From positions 4,173,001-4,237,000 of the forward strand of contig NZ_CP084541.1 in the NCBI RefSeq assembly GCF_020410765.1: DNA of 64,000 nt. The letters are read 5' to 3'. Position 1 is the stretch's first letter; each line of letters starts with the position of its first letter. Shown in pieces: positions 1 to 9,355 of the stretch. The position numbers and the translations under genes are program-made. Under the pieces are notes generated by a model. The model made no database searches. It was not told where the DNA came from and saw only the letters and a list, made by a program, of their open reading frames with translations. This DNA is from Streptomyces marincola. GTDB lineage: Bacteria; Actinomycetota; Actinomycetes; Streptomycetales; Streptomycetaceae.

Positions 1-2
1 CC

Positions 3-395
3 CGGCCGGTCGCCGCGCTGCTCGACATAGTGCCGGGCGCCACCGTGCTGGAGCTGGTGCGGCTGCGCCGCACCGACGAGGGTCCGGTCGCGCTGCTCTA
101 CAACTACGTGCGCACCGACGTCACCCCCGGAATCGAACGCGTCGACTTCACCGGCGCCAGCCTCTTCGGCGTGCTGGAGGGCACCTACGGCCTGAAGATC
201 GCCACCGCGCGCCGCACCTTCAGCGCGGAACCGGCCGCCAGGGACGTGGCCGACGCCCTGGAACTGACGCCGGGCGCGCCGGTGCAGTACCTCCAGCAGG
301 TCACCTACCTGGCCGACGACCGGCCCGTCGAGTACTCCGACGTCTGGATCCACAGCGGCCGCCTGCACGTCACCTCGCTCCTCTCCCGCCGCTGA
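3..395 (+). CDS. GntR-family transcriptional regulator, C-terminal (UTRA) part, 5' end outside window
   Basis: The reading frame is open from the left edge and stops at 395, so only about 130 C-terminal residues are present. They read as the ligand-binding UTRA domain of HutC-type GntR regulators: alternating strands beginning LELVRLRRTDEGPVALLYNY and ending with the typical PVEYSDVWIHSGRLHVTSLL tail. The DNA-binding winged helix would lie upstream of the window. UTRA domains bind a small effector and release the operator. The regulated gene cannot be told because the neighbouring side is missing. No other reading fits as well. Confidence 0.85.
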   Translation, partial: RPVAALLDIVPGATVLELVRLRRTDEGPVALLYNYVRTDVTPGIERVDFTGASLFGVLEGTYGLKIATARRTFSAEPAARDVADALELTPGAPVQYLQQVTYLADDRPVEYSDVWIHSGRLHVTSLLSRR

Positions 396-787
396 TTCCC
401 GCTGCGCGGGGCGCCTCCGGCGAGAGGAGCGCGGCGCGCGCCGCCGCGCACCTGCCGGCCATCCGCACCGCCGAGTCCGCCGCACGTTCCCGACACGCCG
501 AACACAGAACGCGCGCATGAACCGGTTGTCCGGAAGATCCCGCAGCGACTCCACCCTGGCCCGGTGCGCCGCGCGCGCTGCGGCTATCGCGGAGCGCTCC
601 CTGGACTGCTCACGGCTCCGGCTCTGCTTCCCCCGACTCGCCTTCCCCACCACACCCCCAGCAACTTCCCCATCACACTGACGCAGCCCCATCCGACCGC
701 CCAGACGCGGCTGTCGCCCGAAGGCCACCGGAGATCGTCCGGAACGGCACGGCTGATCCGTTGAGGCCCGTGGCGTTGCCGCAACGG
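396..787. other. Intergenic stretch without a recognisable gene
   Basis: Nearly 400 bases between the GntR-family stop codon and the small minus-strand fragment. Short open frames exist on both strands but none has a ribosome binding site or a protein-like composition. I see no strong hairpin or promoter. It may be degraded flank of the mobile element whose integrase tail lies to the right. Confidence 0.4.
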
Positions 788-1058
788 CTACTGCACCAGC
801 GCGGCGAGGGCCTGGTCGGCCATCCGCACACCCATCGTGGCCGCGATGGTGGTGCCGGCCTCCAGGAGCTTGTCCTTGAGCTGGGTGGCGAACTGGCGCA
901 GGCGACCCGGCTCGGGGCTCTCGGAGGTCGCCTCGGCATGGAGGTCCTGGGCGACGCGCTCCAGCTCCAGGCGGTCCGTCTGCGACACGTCCAGGGTGGT
1001 GCTGACCTGGCCGATGTACCCGGCGAGCTGGGCGAACAGTGTCGGGTCGGCGCGGCGA
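788..1058 (-). pseudogene. C-terminal fragment of an unknown actinobacterial protein
   Basis: A minus-strand frame that is open from about 1058 to a TAG at 788 has protein-like composition: helical, amphipathic segments around LELERVAQDLHAEA and QLKDKLLEAGTTIAA. There is an in-frame GTG at 988, but the protein-like sequence continues upstream of it without a convincing start. It then runs into the region overlapped by the integrase tail on the other strand. I read it as the end of a gene that was cut by recombination. The family is not recognised. It could also be a short intact gene starting at GTG 988. Confidence 0.4.
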
Positions 1059-1140
1059 CCACCACCGCGTCGATGCCGCGGCGGGCCACGAGGCAGTCAA
1101 GGGTCTGGCGCACGGCGTCCGGAAGCGTCTGCTCCTCGGC

Positions 1141-1317
1141 GGGGAAGGGCTGTCGGCGTGGCTCGGCGGCGGCGTCGATCCGCAGACGGTCGCCAAGCGC
1201 GCCGGGCACAGCGTTGCGGTGCTGCTGCGGGTGTACGCGAAGTTCGTCAACAACAGTGACGACGCGGCCAACGCCAGGATCGCGGCACGCCTCGGGGAGC
1301 CGCGCCGCGGCCTCTAG
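1141..1317 (+). pseudogene. Tyrosine recombinase (integrase) C-terminal remnant beside tRNA-Tyr
   Basis: The plus-strand frame ending at 1317 carries the last part of a tyrosine-recombinase catalytic domain: LSAWLGGGVDPQTVAKRAGH followed by VAVLLRVYAKFV. This matches the usual arrangement around the GHS...LLRVYAK segment that holds the second catalytic His and the nucleophilic Tyr. The N-terminal two-thirds, including the first catalytic Arg, is absent; upstream sequence is unrelated. The remnant points at the 3' end of the tRNA-Tyr gene about 160 bases away. This is the classical arrangement for actinomycete integrative elements that use a tRNA 3' end as attachment site. It is presumably non-functional. 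Confidence 0.65.
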
Positions 1318-1479
1318 AAGGCGCGAAACTGTCCCACAAATACCCCACACGCGCTGGTCAGGACGCGGAATCCGGTGGGACGAAGTGGGACATTAGCCGC
1401 ATTGCGCCTGCGGAGTGTTCGAAAGAACGAGAACGGCCCCCGGCTGCGTTTCCGCAGGCCAGAGGCCGTTGTGTTGGAG

Positions 1480-1561
1480 TGGCGGCGCCAGGATTCGAAC
1501 CTGGGAAGGCTGAGCCGGCAGATTTACAGTCTGCTCCCTTTGGCCGCTCGGGCACACCGCC
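1480..1561 (-). tRNA. tRNA-Tyr (GTA anticodon)
   Basis: On the minus strand a type II tRNA folds from GGCGGTG to its pairing partner CGCCGCC. It has a seven-pair acceptor stem, a T-loop GGTTCGAATCC, a long variable arm as expected for bacterial tRNA-Tyr, and an anticodon loop CTGTAAA with GTA at 1525-1527. The length is 82 nt with a discriminator A at 1480. CCA is not encoded, which is common in actinomycetes. The 3' half faces the integrase remnant and is the probable attachment site. Confidence 0.93.
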
Positions 1562-2208
1562 TCGCAACGCGGTAAACGATACCTGATCCCCCGGGGTGGT
1601 CCGCCACTCGGTTGTGCGGGCGGATTCGGGCACGGGCCGTTCCGCTCGGTGAGGCGGGCGACGATCTTGGCGTTGGCCGCGTCGCCGCTGCTGTTGTTCG
1701 GTACGTGCCGGCTTTCGGTGGCGGCGGGAGGCGGTGGCCATGTGTGTCGCTCGAAGGGCGGGGTGCGTGCCGGTTCTGGCCGGTGCTGTGGTCCGGCCCT
1801 GCGTGGCCGCTGGTCAGTCGCGGTGGGAATGGGTCGGGTGGTCCGGTTACCGGTTGCGGGTGGCGAGGTGGCTCAGGGGGTTGCCGCGGTGGTGGTGGCC
1901 TCGATGACCGTGTCGGGGGCGTGGGGCATGAGGGCGGCGGGTTCGAGCAGGAGGATGGCGTCGGTGCGCATGATGGGGTGGCGCAGCACCAGAGCCCGAC
2001 GGTCCGCGGGAACGGCCCCGCGGGTGCGGGGAGCAGACCCCCAGGTGATCGATTCCGTGAGGTGCTGTTCCCCGTGCGCCCTCTCGACATCGGGGGGCAT
2101 CGGGAACGCGGGGCGGGCCGTGTTCGGTCTGGGGCCTGTTCCGGGCCGGGTACGCCGCATCGACCTTGGCGGTGGGCGGGGCGAGGTGTCGGGCTCGGGT
2201 GCGTCGGT
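1562..2208. other. Gene-poor stretch with one weak ORF candidate
   Basis: About 650 bases between the tRNA and the kinase-fold gene. The only frame with protein-like composition is on the minus strand, 1873-2160 (95 residues; includes LVLRHPIMRTDAILLLEPAAL). It lacks a clear ribosome binding site and matches no family I recognise. Other long frames here are out-of-frame shadows of GC-rich sequence. It may be another decayed gene at an integration hotspot. Confidence 0.3.
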
Positions 2209-3267
2209 TCACAGTGGTCCGGCCAGGACCGGTGGGTAGGGGATTGTCCGGCTCTCCTGCTGGAATCGGTGAGAGAAGTCCCCCATCACCGCGGCGACCG
2301 GGGCGTGGCGGGTGAGGATCGCCGCGACCGACGCCGGGATGTCGGCGGGGATGGTGCCCTGGGCGCATGTGCGCACGAACGCCCGGCGTTCCTCGGGCCC
2401 GTGCCCGTACAGAGCGACGGCCAGCCAGTTCACCAGGTGCGTGACGCTGTAGCACTGGTCGTAGGTGAGGTGCTGGTCGAAGAAGTGGACCTCGTCCTGT
2501 GCCAGCTCGAAGCGGGAGGAGATGGCGAGGCCGTAGTCGGCGAAGAAGAGCCGCCGGCCGTCGGTCAGGATGTTGCGGAAGTGGGTGTCGAAGTGCAGCA
2601 GCCCCTGGGCGTTCATGAACGAGATCCCGGCCCGCAGTTCGCTCTCCACCATGGCGCAGGCCCGCTCCGCCGCCTCGGCCCCGGCGTTGATCTGCCCGCC
2701 CAGCCAGTCGTGCAGGTTCCGCGGGATGTACTCAAGGAACAGCAGCAGGCTGGCCGACGAGCGCTGAAGGCCCTCGATCCGGCCGCGCACCTCCGGCCCG
2801 CCTCCCCAGTGGGCGACGGCCCGTTCGACATCGGCCAGTTCCTCGGGGAGCGGATGGCCGGAGTCGGTGAGCACCCGCCAGTGGTACATCAGGGGAAAGC
2901 CCTCGTGGTCGCCCGCGATGACCCAGTTCGTCGTCATGGTGTGCACGGCCAGTTCCCGCCAGGCGCCGAACCCCGGGCTGCCGATCCTGCCGATCCCGTA
3001 ATGGCAGAAGTCCGGCAGCTGGAACAGGTTGGCCGTGGAGTGAACGTTCTCCGGCCGCCGTTCCAGGTCGGTCAGGCGTATCCGCTTGACGAACACCGGC
3101 GTTCCCGCGACATCGAGCAGCAGGGTCGTCCCGCCGATGCCGGAGCCGATCGGTGGGGCGGCGTCGACGAGTGCACGCAGTCCGCGGTCACCGCGCAGTG
3201 TCAGCGCCGTGGAAACGGCACCGTGGGCGGCCAGCCGCGCACCGCGCGACATGTCGGGGATGGTCAC
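2209..3267 (-). CDS. Protein-kinase-fold (phosphotransferase-like) protein
   Basis: This is a 352-residue protein with a reduced kinase/aminoglycoside-phosphotransferase fold. A candidate ATP-anchoring Lys lies in the strand PVFVKRIRL (about residue 61). The catalytic loop HFDTHFRN carries H225, D227 and N232, and the metal-binding DYG motif (D244) follows in FFADYGLA. A hydrophobic segment LLLFLEYIPRNLHDWL forms the hinge. The start chosen is GTG at 3267, which has GGAGG six bases upstream; a longer reading to 3303 has no ribosome site. Homologues in actinomycetes are usually annotated only as protein kinase family. The substrate is unknown, and the divergent hydrolase gives no clue. Confidence 0.7.
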   Translation of the reverse strand: MTIPDMSRGARLAAHGAVSTALTLRGDRGLRALVDAAPPIGSGIGGTTLLLDVAGTPVFVKRIRLTDLERRPENVHSTANLFQLPDFCHYGIGRIGSPGFGAWRELAVHTMTTNWVIAGDHEGFPLMYHWRVLTDSGHPLPEELADVERAVAHWGGGPEVRGRIEGLQRSSASLLLFLEYIPRNLHDWLGGQINAGAEAAERACAMVESELRAGISFMNAQGLLHFDTHFRNILTDGRRLFFADYGLAISSRFELAQDEVHFFDQHLTYDQCYSVTHLVNWLAVALYGHGPEERRAFVRTCAQGTIPADIPASVAAILTRHAPVAAVMGDFSHRFQQESRTIPYPPVLAGPL

Positions 3268-3639
3268 CTGTGCCTCCAGCCGCCCCCGCCTCTCGCGCAG
3301 CACGCCGACGAACGCCGGGCAGGAGCTGCCGCCACCCTTTCACGACGTGGAGCCCCGCGTGTGCGCCGCGGGCCGCGGTGGCCATGCCGTGCCCGCCATC
3401 GCCGGTGGACGCCGTCGCCTCGCCCGGCTCAGCGGTTCAGCGGACCTCGCGGCGCGCGGGCCGTCGAGCCGCCGCGCGGCGGGGGGACGCCTGCCGCCGA
3501 CGTGCGTTTCCGTCGACGGCAGACTGGAGGCTCGCACTGGACATCCCGAGCGCACGAGTGCAGAAGAACGTTCCGTCGCCGCCCTGGCGGACCCACGTGC
3601 TCCCCACCGGGTCCGCACGTCACGAATGAGTGAGGAAGC

Positions 3640-4494
3640 GTGAACAACTCCCTCCCGGTCGTCCTGGTACACGGTTTCTGGCACGGCAGTTGGTGCTGGG
3701 CCCCGGTGGCCGAGCAGTTGGCCGGCCGCGGGATCCAGTCGGTCGCGGTCGACCTCGACGGACACGGGCTTCGCGGCCCCAGGTTGAGCAGTCGATGGGC
3801 GCGGCCGTTCGACGCGGAGGCGTTCGCCACCGAACCCTCACCGGTCAGGGGCATCACCGCGTCGTCCGCGGCGGCCTCACTCGCTGAGACGATACGGACG
3901 ATCGGTGCCGGCCGGCCGTGTCTGGTGGTGGCGCACAGCATGGGCGGTGCCGTCGCCACCGCACTGGCGGAACTCGCTCCGGAACTCGTCGGCGGGCTGG
4001 TCTACGTGTCCGCGATGGCACCGGTGAGCGGGATGCCGGCGGCCTTCTACGGCACCTGCCCCGAGAGCGCCGGTGAGAAGCTGTTCCAACTCCTGGCGGC
4101 CGACCCCGCGGTGGTCGGGGCGGCTCGCATCGACTTCGGCGACCCGGACCGCCGTGACCAGATCAAGGAGGTCTTCTACAACGACGTCGACGACCGCACG
4201 GCGGATGCCGCGATCGCCCTGCTCAGTCCTGATGGTTCGGTGGGCATCCCCGATGAGGCACTGACCGTCACCGCGCGGCGTTACGGCGGCGTCCCGCACG
4301 CCTACGTGACCTGCGCCCGCGACAACGCCGTCCCCCTGGCGCTGCAACACCGGTTCATCAAGGAGATCGACGCCGTGTCGGCCTCCCCGACGACGGTCAC
4401 GGAACTTGATTCCTCCCACTCACCTTTCCTGTCCCAACCTGCCGCACTCGCCGCGGCGATCGCCGGCATGACTGCCCTGCGGCGGACTCGGTGA
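3640..4494 (+). CDS. Alpha/beta hydrolase
   Basis: A cytoplasmic 284-residue alpha/beta-hydrolase of the small esterase/HNL-like group. It opens with the oxyanion segment VVLVHGFWHGSW. The nucleophile elbow is AHSMGG (Ser100). The catalytic His is in SSHSPFLSQP (about residue 260), close to the C-terminus as expected. The lid region (residues 120-190) is typical of the family. The GTG start is preceded by GAGGAAG. There is no signal peptide. It stands alone between two minus-strand genes, so the substrate is not suggested by context. Confidence 0.85.
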   Translation: MNNSLPVVLVHGFWHGSWCWAPVAEQLAGRGIQSVAVDLDGHGLRGPRLSSRWARPFDAEAFATEPSPVRGITASSAAASLAETIRTIGAGRPCLVVAHSMGGAVATALAELAPELVGGLVYVSAMAPVSGMPAAFYGTCPESAGEKLFQLLAADPAVVGAARIDFGDPDRRDQIKEVFYNDVDDRTADAAIALLSPDGSVGIPDEALTVTARRYGGVPHAYVTCARDNAVPLALQHRFIKEIDAVSASPTTVTELDSSHSPFLSQPAALAAAIAGMTALRRTR

Positions 4495-4689
4495 GGTGTC
4501 GCCTCCTGCGGTGTCCCGGCGCGAGACGGGGCTCGGCTGCTCGACCATCCGTGTGAGAAACGTGCGTCGGCGTCGAGGCCCCACCGCCCGCGTGCACGGT
4601 GGCGAGTCGCGGGACGCCGGGGCGCGGGTGGCGGTCCTGGGCCGGTGGGCCCGGGACCGCCACGCGCGGACCGTTCCGGTGGCTTGCGG

Positions 4690-7600
4690 TCAGGAGGTGA
4701 GGTAGGCGTCGATGATGGTCTGGGTCGTGGTGTTGCCCTGGGCGTCGGTCACCTCGGCCCGCAGGGAGACGCTGCCCCCGGCGGGCGGGTTGGCGACCTG
4801 GGCCGCGCCGGAGACCAGCGGGGCCTGGGTCCAGGTGGTCCCGCCGTCCGCCGAGTAGGAGACGGTCAGCGACTGGTGGCCGCCGTTCGCCGCGGACCCC
4901 TGAACGGTCACCGGGATGCCGGTGGTCTGCCCGCCGGGCAGGGTCGAGTCGAGCCCGAGGCCGGGCGTGAACCGGACCACGCTGAACGGCAGCGCGACGG
5001 GCGTGTCACCGGAGACCTCCGCCGAGGTGAAGGTGGCGTCCAGAACGACGCGGGTGCTCACCGCCGAGGGCGGGATGTCGCCGTCCGAGTCGTCCCGGTC
5101 GAACTCCCAGACCAGCCGGTAGTCGGCCTCGCCGGCGGGGACGTCGAAGTCCACTTCGTCGAGCCGGGTGTAGCTGCGCCCGTGGACCTGGCCGTCTCGG
5201 TACAGCGTGGCGAACAGCTCCCGGTAGCCGGTCGTCCCGCGGTGGCCGCTTCCGTCGGCGAAGGGGTAGAGCCGGGCGGACAGGGTGTTGCCCTGCCGGA
5301 AGAGCCCGTCGTCCGCCCCCAGCACGGGGCCGAACACGCCCGCGTTGAAGGTGTAGTCGTAGGTCTCACCGGCCTGGTACGCGACCGGGTCGGCGACCAG
5401 GGTGACCTCCTCGAACCGTCCCCTCATCTGCCGGAACTCCAGGCTCCAGGGCTCGGTACCGCCCTGCACCCACACCTCGGTCGTGGTCGGCAGGGGCCGT
5501 TGCACCGGGGTCGTCCAGCTCGTCACCGGCGGCTTGACGACGATCATGCCGTCGCGGTCGGGCAGGGTCGTGCCCTGGGCCACGTCGATCCGGGCCAGTT
5601 CGGACAACGGCATCTCGCGGTCCAGGCCGGTGTAGAAGGAGCCCGTCCGCTGGTCCATCGGGTGGTATTCCTTGCCGTCCGCGTGCAGGACCGCCTTGGC
5701 GTAGGAGCTGAACTCCCAACCCGCGTCCAGCTGTCCGATCTGCGCGGTGCGCAGCTTCTCGGTCGGGGAGGAGACGGACAGGTAGTTGTGCGCGCCCAGA
5801 TCGCCCTCGGCCGCGCCCACGCTCCGGTAGCCGACGCTGAGCGAGGCCAGGTCGGCCTCGGGGTCGGGCACGCTCAGGGACATCGGCTCGGCGACGGTGG
5901 TGTCGAAGGAGAGCGTCATGTCCTCGACCGGGACGAAGCTGGGGTCGACCAGCCACACCCTTCCGTTCGGCGCTCCGTTCTCGCCGGTCTCCCGCACGAT
6001 CAGGTCCATCGTGTAACTGCCGTGCGGCAGCACGATGTCCCGGGAGGAGCCGCTGGAGAACTGGTGGAGACGCCCGGTGCGCACGTCCGCGAAGAAGATG
6101 GTCCAGGCGGTCTCCGGCTCGCCGTCGGCGCCCAGGACCTCGACGTCGAAGTCGAAGTCGGCCTGGTCCAGGTTGAACGCGCCCGGTGTGGTGACGGTCT
6201 GCCCGCCGCCGGTGGCGGTGACGGTCATGTCGTAGAACCCGTGGCCGGTGCCGGCCGGGGCGAGATCCGCGACCACGGGCACTCCCGCCGTGCCGCCGGC
6301 GGGCACGGTGACCTGGTCGTCCTGGAGGGTGAACGTTCCCGCGGGCGCGGCGGCGCCGTTGGGGCCGCGGGTGGCCAACTCCAGGTCGAGGGTGACCGGT
6401 TCGTCGCCCAGGTTGCGGTAGACGAGGTCCCGGGTGATGGTCGTCGGGTTCGGCGACCACTCCACGCTGCCGAAGCTGATCGACACCGGGTCGGCCACGA
6501 CCGTCTGCTCCAGCGCCGCCGCGACGTCGATGCGGCCGGCGCCCTGCTCGAAGGCGCTGTAGTCGCCCGGGACCGCGGACGCGGTGAGGGCGGCCTTGAT
6601 CTCCTCGCCGCCCCACTCGGGGTGCGCCTGCTTCAGCAGGGCCGCCGCGCCGGCGGCGTGCGGGGAGGCCATCGAGGTGCCGTCGAGGGCGACGTAACCG
6701 GGCGCGAGGGCCGGGTTGGTCGTCTCGGCCCGGCTGCCGGGTGAGGCGGCGGCGCCGATGTCAACGCCGGGCGCGGTGACGTCCGGCTTGATCGTCCCGT
6801 TCAGGTACTGGGGCCCGCGCGAGGAGAAGTCGGCCAGCACGTCGGACTTGTCGACGGCGCCCACGGTGAGCGCCGACTCGCTGACCCCCGGGGTGCGCAG
6901 GGTCCGGGTGCCCGGGCCCTCGTTGCCCGCCGCGATGACGAAGAGCGTGTCGGACTGGGCCGACAGGGCGTCGACGGCGTCGTCCAGCGGGTCGTCGAGG
7001 TTGTCCGTCGGCCAGCCCAGGCTCAGGTTGACGATGTCGGCCTGCTCGTCGACGGCCCACTGCATGGCCTCGATCACGTCCGACTTGAAGCCGGAGCCGT
7101 TGTCGTCGAGCACCTTGCCGCTGAGCAGTTGGGCGCCGGGGGCCACGCCCGTGTACTGGCCGGAGGACATCGCCCCGGTGCCGGCCGCGATGGAGGCGAC
7201 GTGGGTGCCGTGGCCCCGCCGGTCCGCGGTGTCGGCGGACGCCGAGAAGTTGACGTGTTGCAGCACCTTGCCGCTGACGTCCGCGTGCTGGGTGGTGATG
7301 CCGGTGTCGAGCACGGCGATGGTGACGCCCGTGCCGTCGTACCCGGTGTCCCAGACCTCGTTCGCGCCGATCTGCGAGACGCTTTCGTCCAGGGCCTGTT
7401 CGACGATGCCGTCGAGCGAGACGGACTCGACGCCCGTTCCCGAGGTGAGTGCCGCCCAGATGCCGGCGGCCTCATCGGCCGAGACGGTGAGCGCCTCCGC
7501 GTCGATGACGTCGAGATCGGCGGTGACCTCCGCGCCCTCCGTTCCCGGCAGGTCCTCCGCGCCCTCCGCGTCGTCGTACCGGACGATCAGCGGCAGGCCG

Positions 7601-7983
7601 CCGATGTCCCGGTACTCCTCGCGGCTCAGCCCGTCGACGTTGAACAGCGCGCGGTCCAGGACGCCTTCGTTGATGAGCGGCACCGCGTCCAGGGGAATCG
7701 CGTGGACCTCCCCCTCGATGGTCGCGGTCCGCACGGGTATCGACTCGCGTCCCTCGGCGGGTATCAGCCCGGCGAACTCGCCCTGGCTGTCGATGAGTAC
7801 GCGGTCACCGGTGATCAGTGTCAGGGTCCTGCCGTCCCCGGCCGCGATCTGCTCGGCCGTTCCCCGGACAGCCTGCACCTGTCCGGAGGCCGGTCCTGCC
7901 AGCCCGAGCGCCAGGGCGGTCGCCGAGGCGACGGCCACCGCCCCCGTGAACGCTCCTGACCGTTCTTTACGTGTGCGTAACAT
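4690..7983 (-). CDS. Secreted S8 (subtilisin-like) serine peptidase, about 1100 residues
   Basis: A large exported protease of 1097 residues. The ATG at 7983 is preferred over a GTG 54 bases upstream because AAAGGGAG precedes it. Residues 1-34 form a signal peptide (RTRKERSG, then an Ala/Leu core ending GPASGQ). A propeptide-like region reaches about residue 205. The catalytic triad is Asp226 (AVLDTGI), His258 (RGHGTH) and Ser437 (GTSMASPH), with oxyanion Asn354 in AAGNEGPG. The C-terminal 640 residues are beta-rich modules of the kind found on large Streptomyces subtilases. These peptidases degrade extracellular protein during growth on polymers or development. No operon partners; convergent with the hydrolase. 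Confidence 0.93.
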   Translation of the reverse strand: MLRTRKERSGAFTGAVAVASATALALGLAGPASGQVQAVRGTAEQIAAGDGRTLTLITGDRVLIDSQGEFAGLIPAEGRESIPVRTATIEGEVHAIPLDAVPLINEGVLDRALFNVDGLSREEYRDIGGLPLIVRYDDAEGAEDLPGTEGAEVTADLDVIDAEALTVSADEAAGIWAALTSGTGVESVSLDGIVEQALDESVSQIGANEVWDTGYDGTGVTIAVLDTGITTQHADVSGKVLQHVNFSASADTADRRGHGTHVASIAAGTGAMSSGQYTGVAPGAQLLSGKVLDDNGSGFKSDVIEAMQWAVDEQADIVNLSLGWPTDNLDDPLDDAVDALSAQSDTLFVIAAGNEGPGTRTLRTPGVSESALTVGAVDKSDVLADFSSRGPQYLNGTIKPDVTAPGVDIGAAASPGSRAETTNPALAPGYVALDGTSMASPHAAGAAALLKQAHPEWGGEEIKAALTASAVPGDYSAFEQGAGRIDVAAALEQTVVADPVSISFGSVEWSPNPTTITRDLVYRNLGDEPVTLDLELATRGPNGAAAPAGTFTLQDDQVTVPAGGTAGVPVVADLAPAGTGHGFYDMTVTATGGGQTVTTPGAFNLDQADFDFDVEVLGADGEPETAWTIFFADVRTGRLHQFSSGSSRDIVLPHGSYTMDLIVRETGENGAPNGRVWLVDPSFVPVEDMTLSFDTTVAEPMSLSVPDPEADLASLSVGYRSVGAAEGDLGAHNYLSVSSPTEKLRTAQIGQLDAGWEFSSYAKAVLHADGKEYHPMDQRTGSFYTGLDREMPLSELARIDVAQGTTLPDRDGMIVVKPPVTSWTTPVQRPLPTTTEVWVQGGTEPWSLEFRQMRGRFEEVTLVADPVAYQAGETYDYTFNAGVFGPVLGADDGLFRQGNTLSARLYPFADGSGHRGTTGYRELFATLYRDGQVHGRSYTRLDEVDFDVPAGEADYRLVWEFDRDDSDGDIPPSAVSTRVVLDATFTSAEVSGDTPVALPFSVVRFTPGLGLDSTLPGGQTTGIPVTVQGSAANGGHQSLTVSYSADGGTTWTQAPLVSGAAQVANPPAGGSVSLRAEVTDAQGNTTTQTIIDAYLTS

Positions 7984-8442
7984 GGCGCTGGTGTGCTCCC
8001 TTTGCGTTGGTGTGCGCTTTCGGGGAGTTCTGTTCACGATCTCCCCGCAAGAGTTTCGGCGGGAGCGGAGGGTGCAAAACCGAAAAGGTGTGTGAGGAGG
8101 CTAACGCCCTTGTTCGAATACTTTGCCGTCGTCACGGGCACGGATCGAGCCCGCGAGAGGGCGGGAACGGCGCGGTGGCGGGCTCGGGGCGCGGTGCGGG
8201 ACGGGTTCCCCGTTACTGAATGAATCGTTATACTCCGCAGCCGGCAACGGCTATGCCGGGACGCGCCACGGCTGCTGACACCCCGTCGTCCGCCCGGCGG
8301 AGAGCGAGGCAGCGGTGCCGGGGGAGACCGCCGGCACGGCAGCCCGGTTTCCCGAGAGGGAACGCCCCCTCCACCGCGACGGGACGCCGGGCCGTTCGCA
8401 CGTCTCGCGGACGAGTGCCAGGGAGGCGGCCGGACGGCCCCG
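7984..8442. other. Upstream region of the protease gene and downstream region of the arginine-type operon
   Basis: About 460 bases with no gene. The protease ribosome site (AAAGGGAG) lies just before its ATG. The AT-richer patch around 8216-8236 could hold the minus-strand promoter for the protease, but I cannot assign clear -10/-35 boxes. No convincing terminator for the EamA gene was seen. Confidence 0.35.
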
Positions 8443-9291
8443 TCAACCCCAGGCGAGCAGCAGGACGCTGCCCACCGCCAGTACCGCGCCCAGGTACTGG
8501 ACGCGGCGGAGCCGTTCCCCGAGGAGGAAATGCGCCAGCAGCACCGTGCTGATCGGGTAGAGGGAGGCCAGCAGGCCGACGATGGCCAGGGCGCCGTCCT
8601 TGACCGCGATCAGGAACAGCACGCTCGATCCCATGTCGAGCACTCCGGCGAGCACTGCGAGGCGGGCGGGCCGGGGCTGGAGCCGGACCGACGTCCGCCT
8701 GGCCAGTCCGATGCCGAGCAGCAGGGTGAGAGAGGCACACCGGGCGAAGACCAGCGGCCACAAGCTCGATTCGCTCGGAGTGCGCGCGAGGAAGACGAAG
8801 AAGAGCCCGAAGCCGGCGCCGGCGACCACGGCGAGCCCCACGCTGCGCAGTGCCTTGCCCCGGTTCCTGTCGCCGGCCGAGTCGTCGCCGGTGAGCGACA
8901 CCAGGAGTACCGAGGCCAGGGCGCAGAGCACGCCGACCACGGCGAGCGCCGTGAGCCGGTCTCCCAGCATCACTCCCGCGACAACCGGCAAGGCCGCCGC
9001 AGCAGCCGCCGTCGTGGGCGCGACGAGGCCCATCACCCCGTTGGCCAGGGCGTGGTAGAGCAGAATGGCGCCGGTGCTGCCGCACAGCCCGGCGAGTCCG
9101 CCCCACAGCGCGTCGGGCAGCCCGGTGTCGCCGCGGGAGAGCAGCCCGGCGAACGCGAGCGCGGTCAGCAGACCCGCGGCGTTCGACCAGCAGACGACCA
9201 CGAAGGCGCGGGTGTGCTTGGCCGCCAAGCCGCCGGCGAAGTCGGCAGCACCGAGCACCATCGCCGAGGCGAGGGCCAGGGACAGGTTCAA
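8443..9291 (-). CDS. EamA/DMT-family transporter
   Basis: A 282-residue inner-membrane protein with ten predicted helices in two EamA halves; the second half begins near VGLAVVAGAGFGLFF. It ends with the typical E-R-L-x-x-x-Q-Y-x-G-A motif (GERLRRVQYLGAVLAVG). The start is a TTG at 9291 with AAGGAG seven bases upstream, which decides it against later Met codons. Drug/metabolite transporters export amino acids and small metabolites. It is the last gene of the argH-argG-formyltransferase operon, 64 bases after the formyltransferase, so export of that pathway's product is the natural inference. Confidence 0.87.
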   Translation of the reverse strand: MNLSLALASAMVLGAADFAGGLAAKHTRAFVVVCWSNAAGLLTALAFAGLLSRGDTGLPDALWGGLAGLCGSTGAILLYHALANGVMGLVAPTTAAAAAALPVVAGVMLGDRLTALAVVGVLCALASVLLVSLTGDDSAGDRNRGKALRSVGLAVVAGAGFGLFFVFLARTPSESSLWPLVFARCASLTLLLGIGLARRTSVRLQPRPARLAVLAGVLDMGSSVLFLIAVKDGALAIVGLLASLYPISTVLLAHFLLGERLRRVQYLGAVLAVGSVLLLAWG

Positions 9292-9355
9292 CGAGGACTC
9301 CTTGCGGGGGAAGCCGGGTGGCCCATGGACGGAGGGCCGCCCGGTCCTGGGTCGA

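Noticed and set aside
1873..2160. Minus-strand 95-residue frame as a real gene
   Set aside because: Somewhat protein-like but no ribosome site, no recognised family, and it sits in a decayed region; kept only as a note in the gene-poor stretch.
1612..3633. 673-residue open frame on the plus strand over the kinase-fold gene
   Set aside because: It is antisense to a gene with kinase motifs, has GC-driven low-complexity composition and no ribosome site; a shadow frame.
4645..6744. 699-residue plus-strand frame opposite the subtilisin-like protease
   Set aside because: The minus strand has intact D, H, S catalytic motifs and a signal peptide; the plus frame is compositional shadow.
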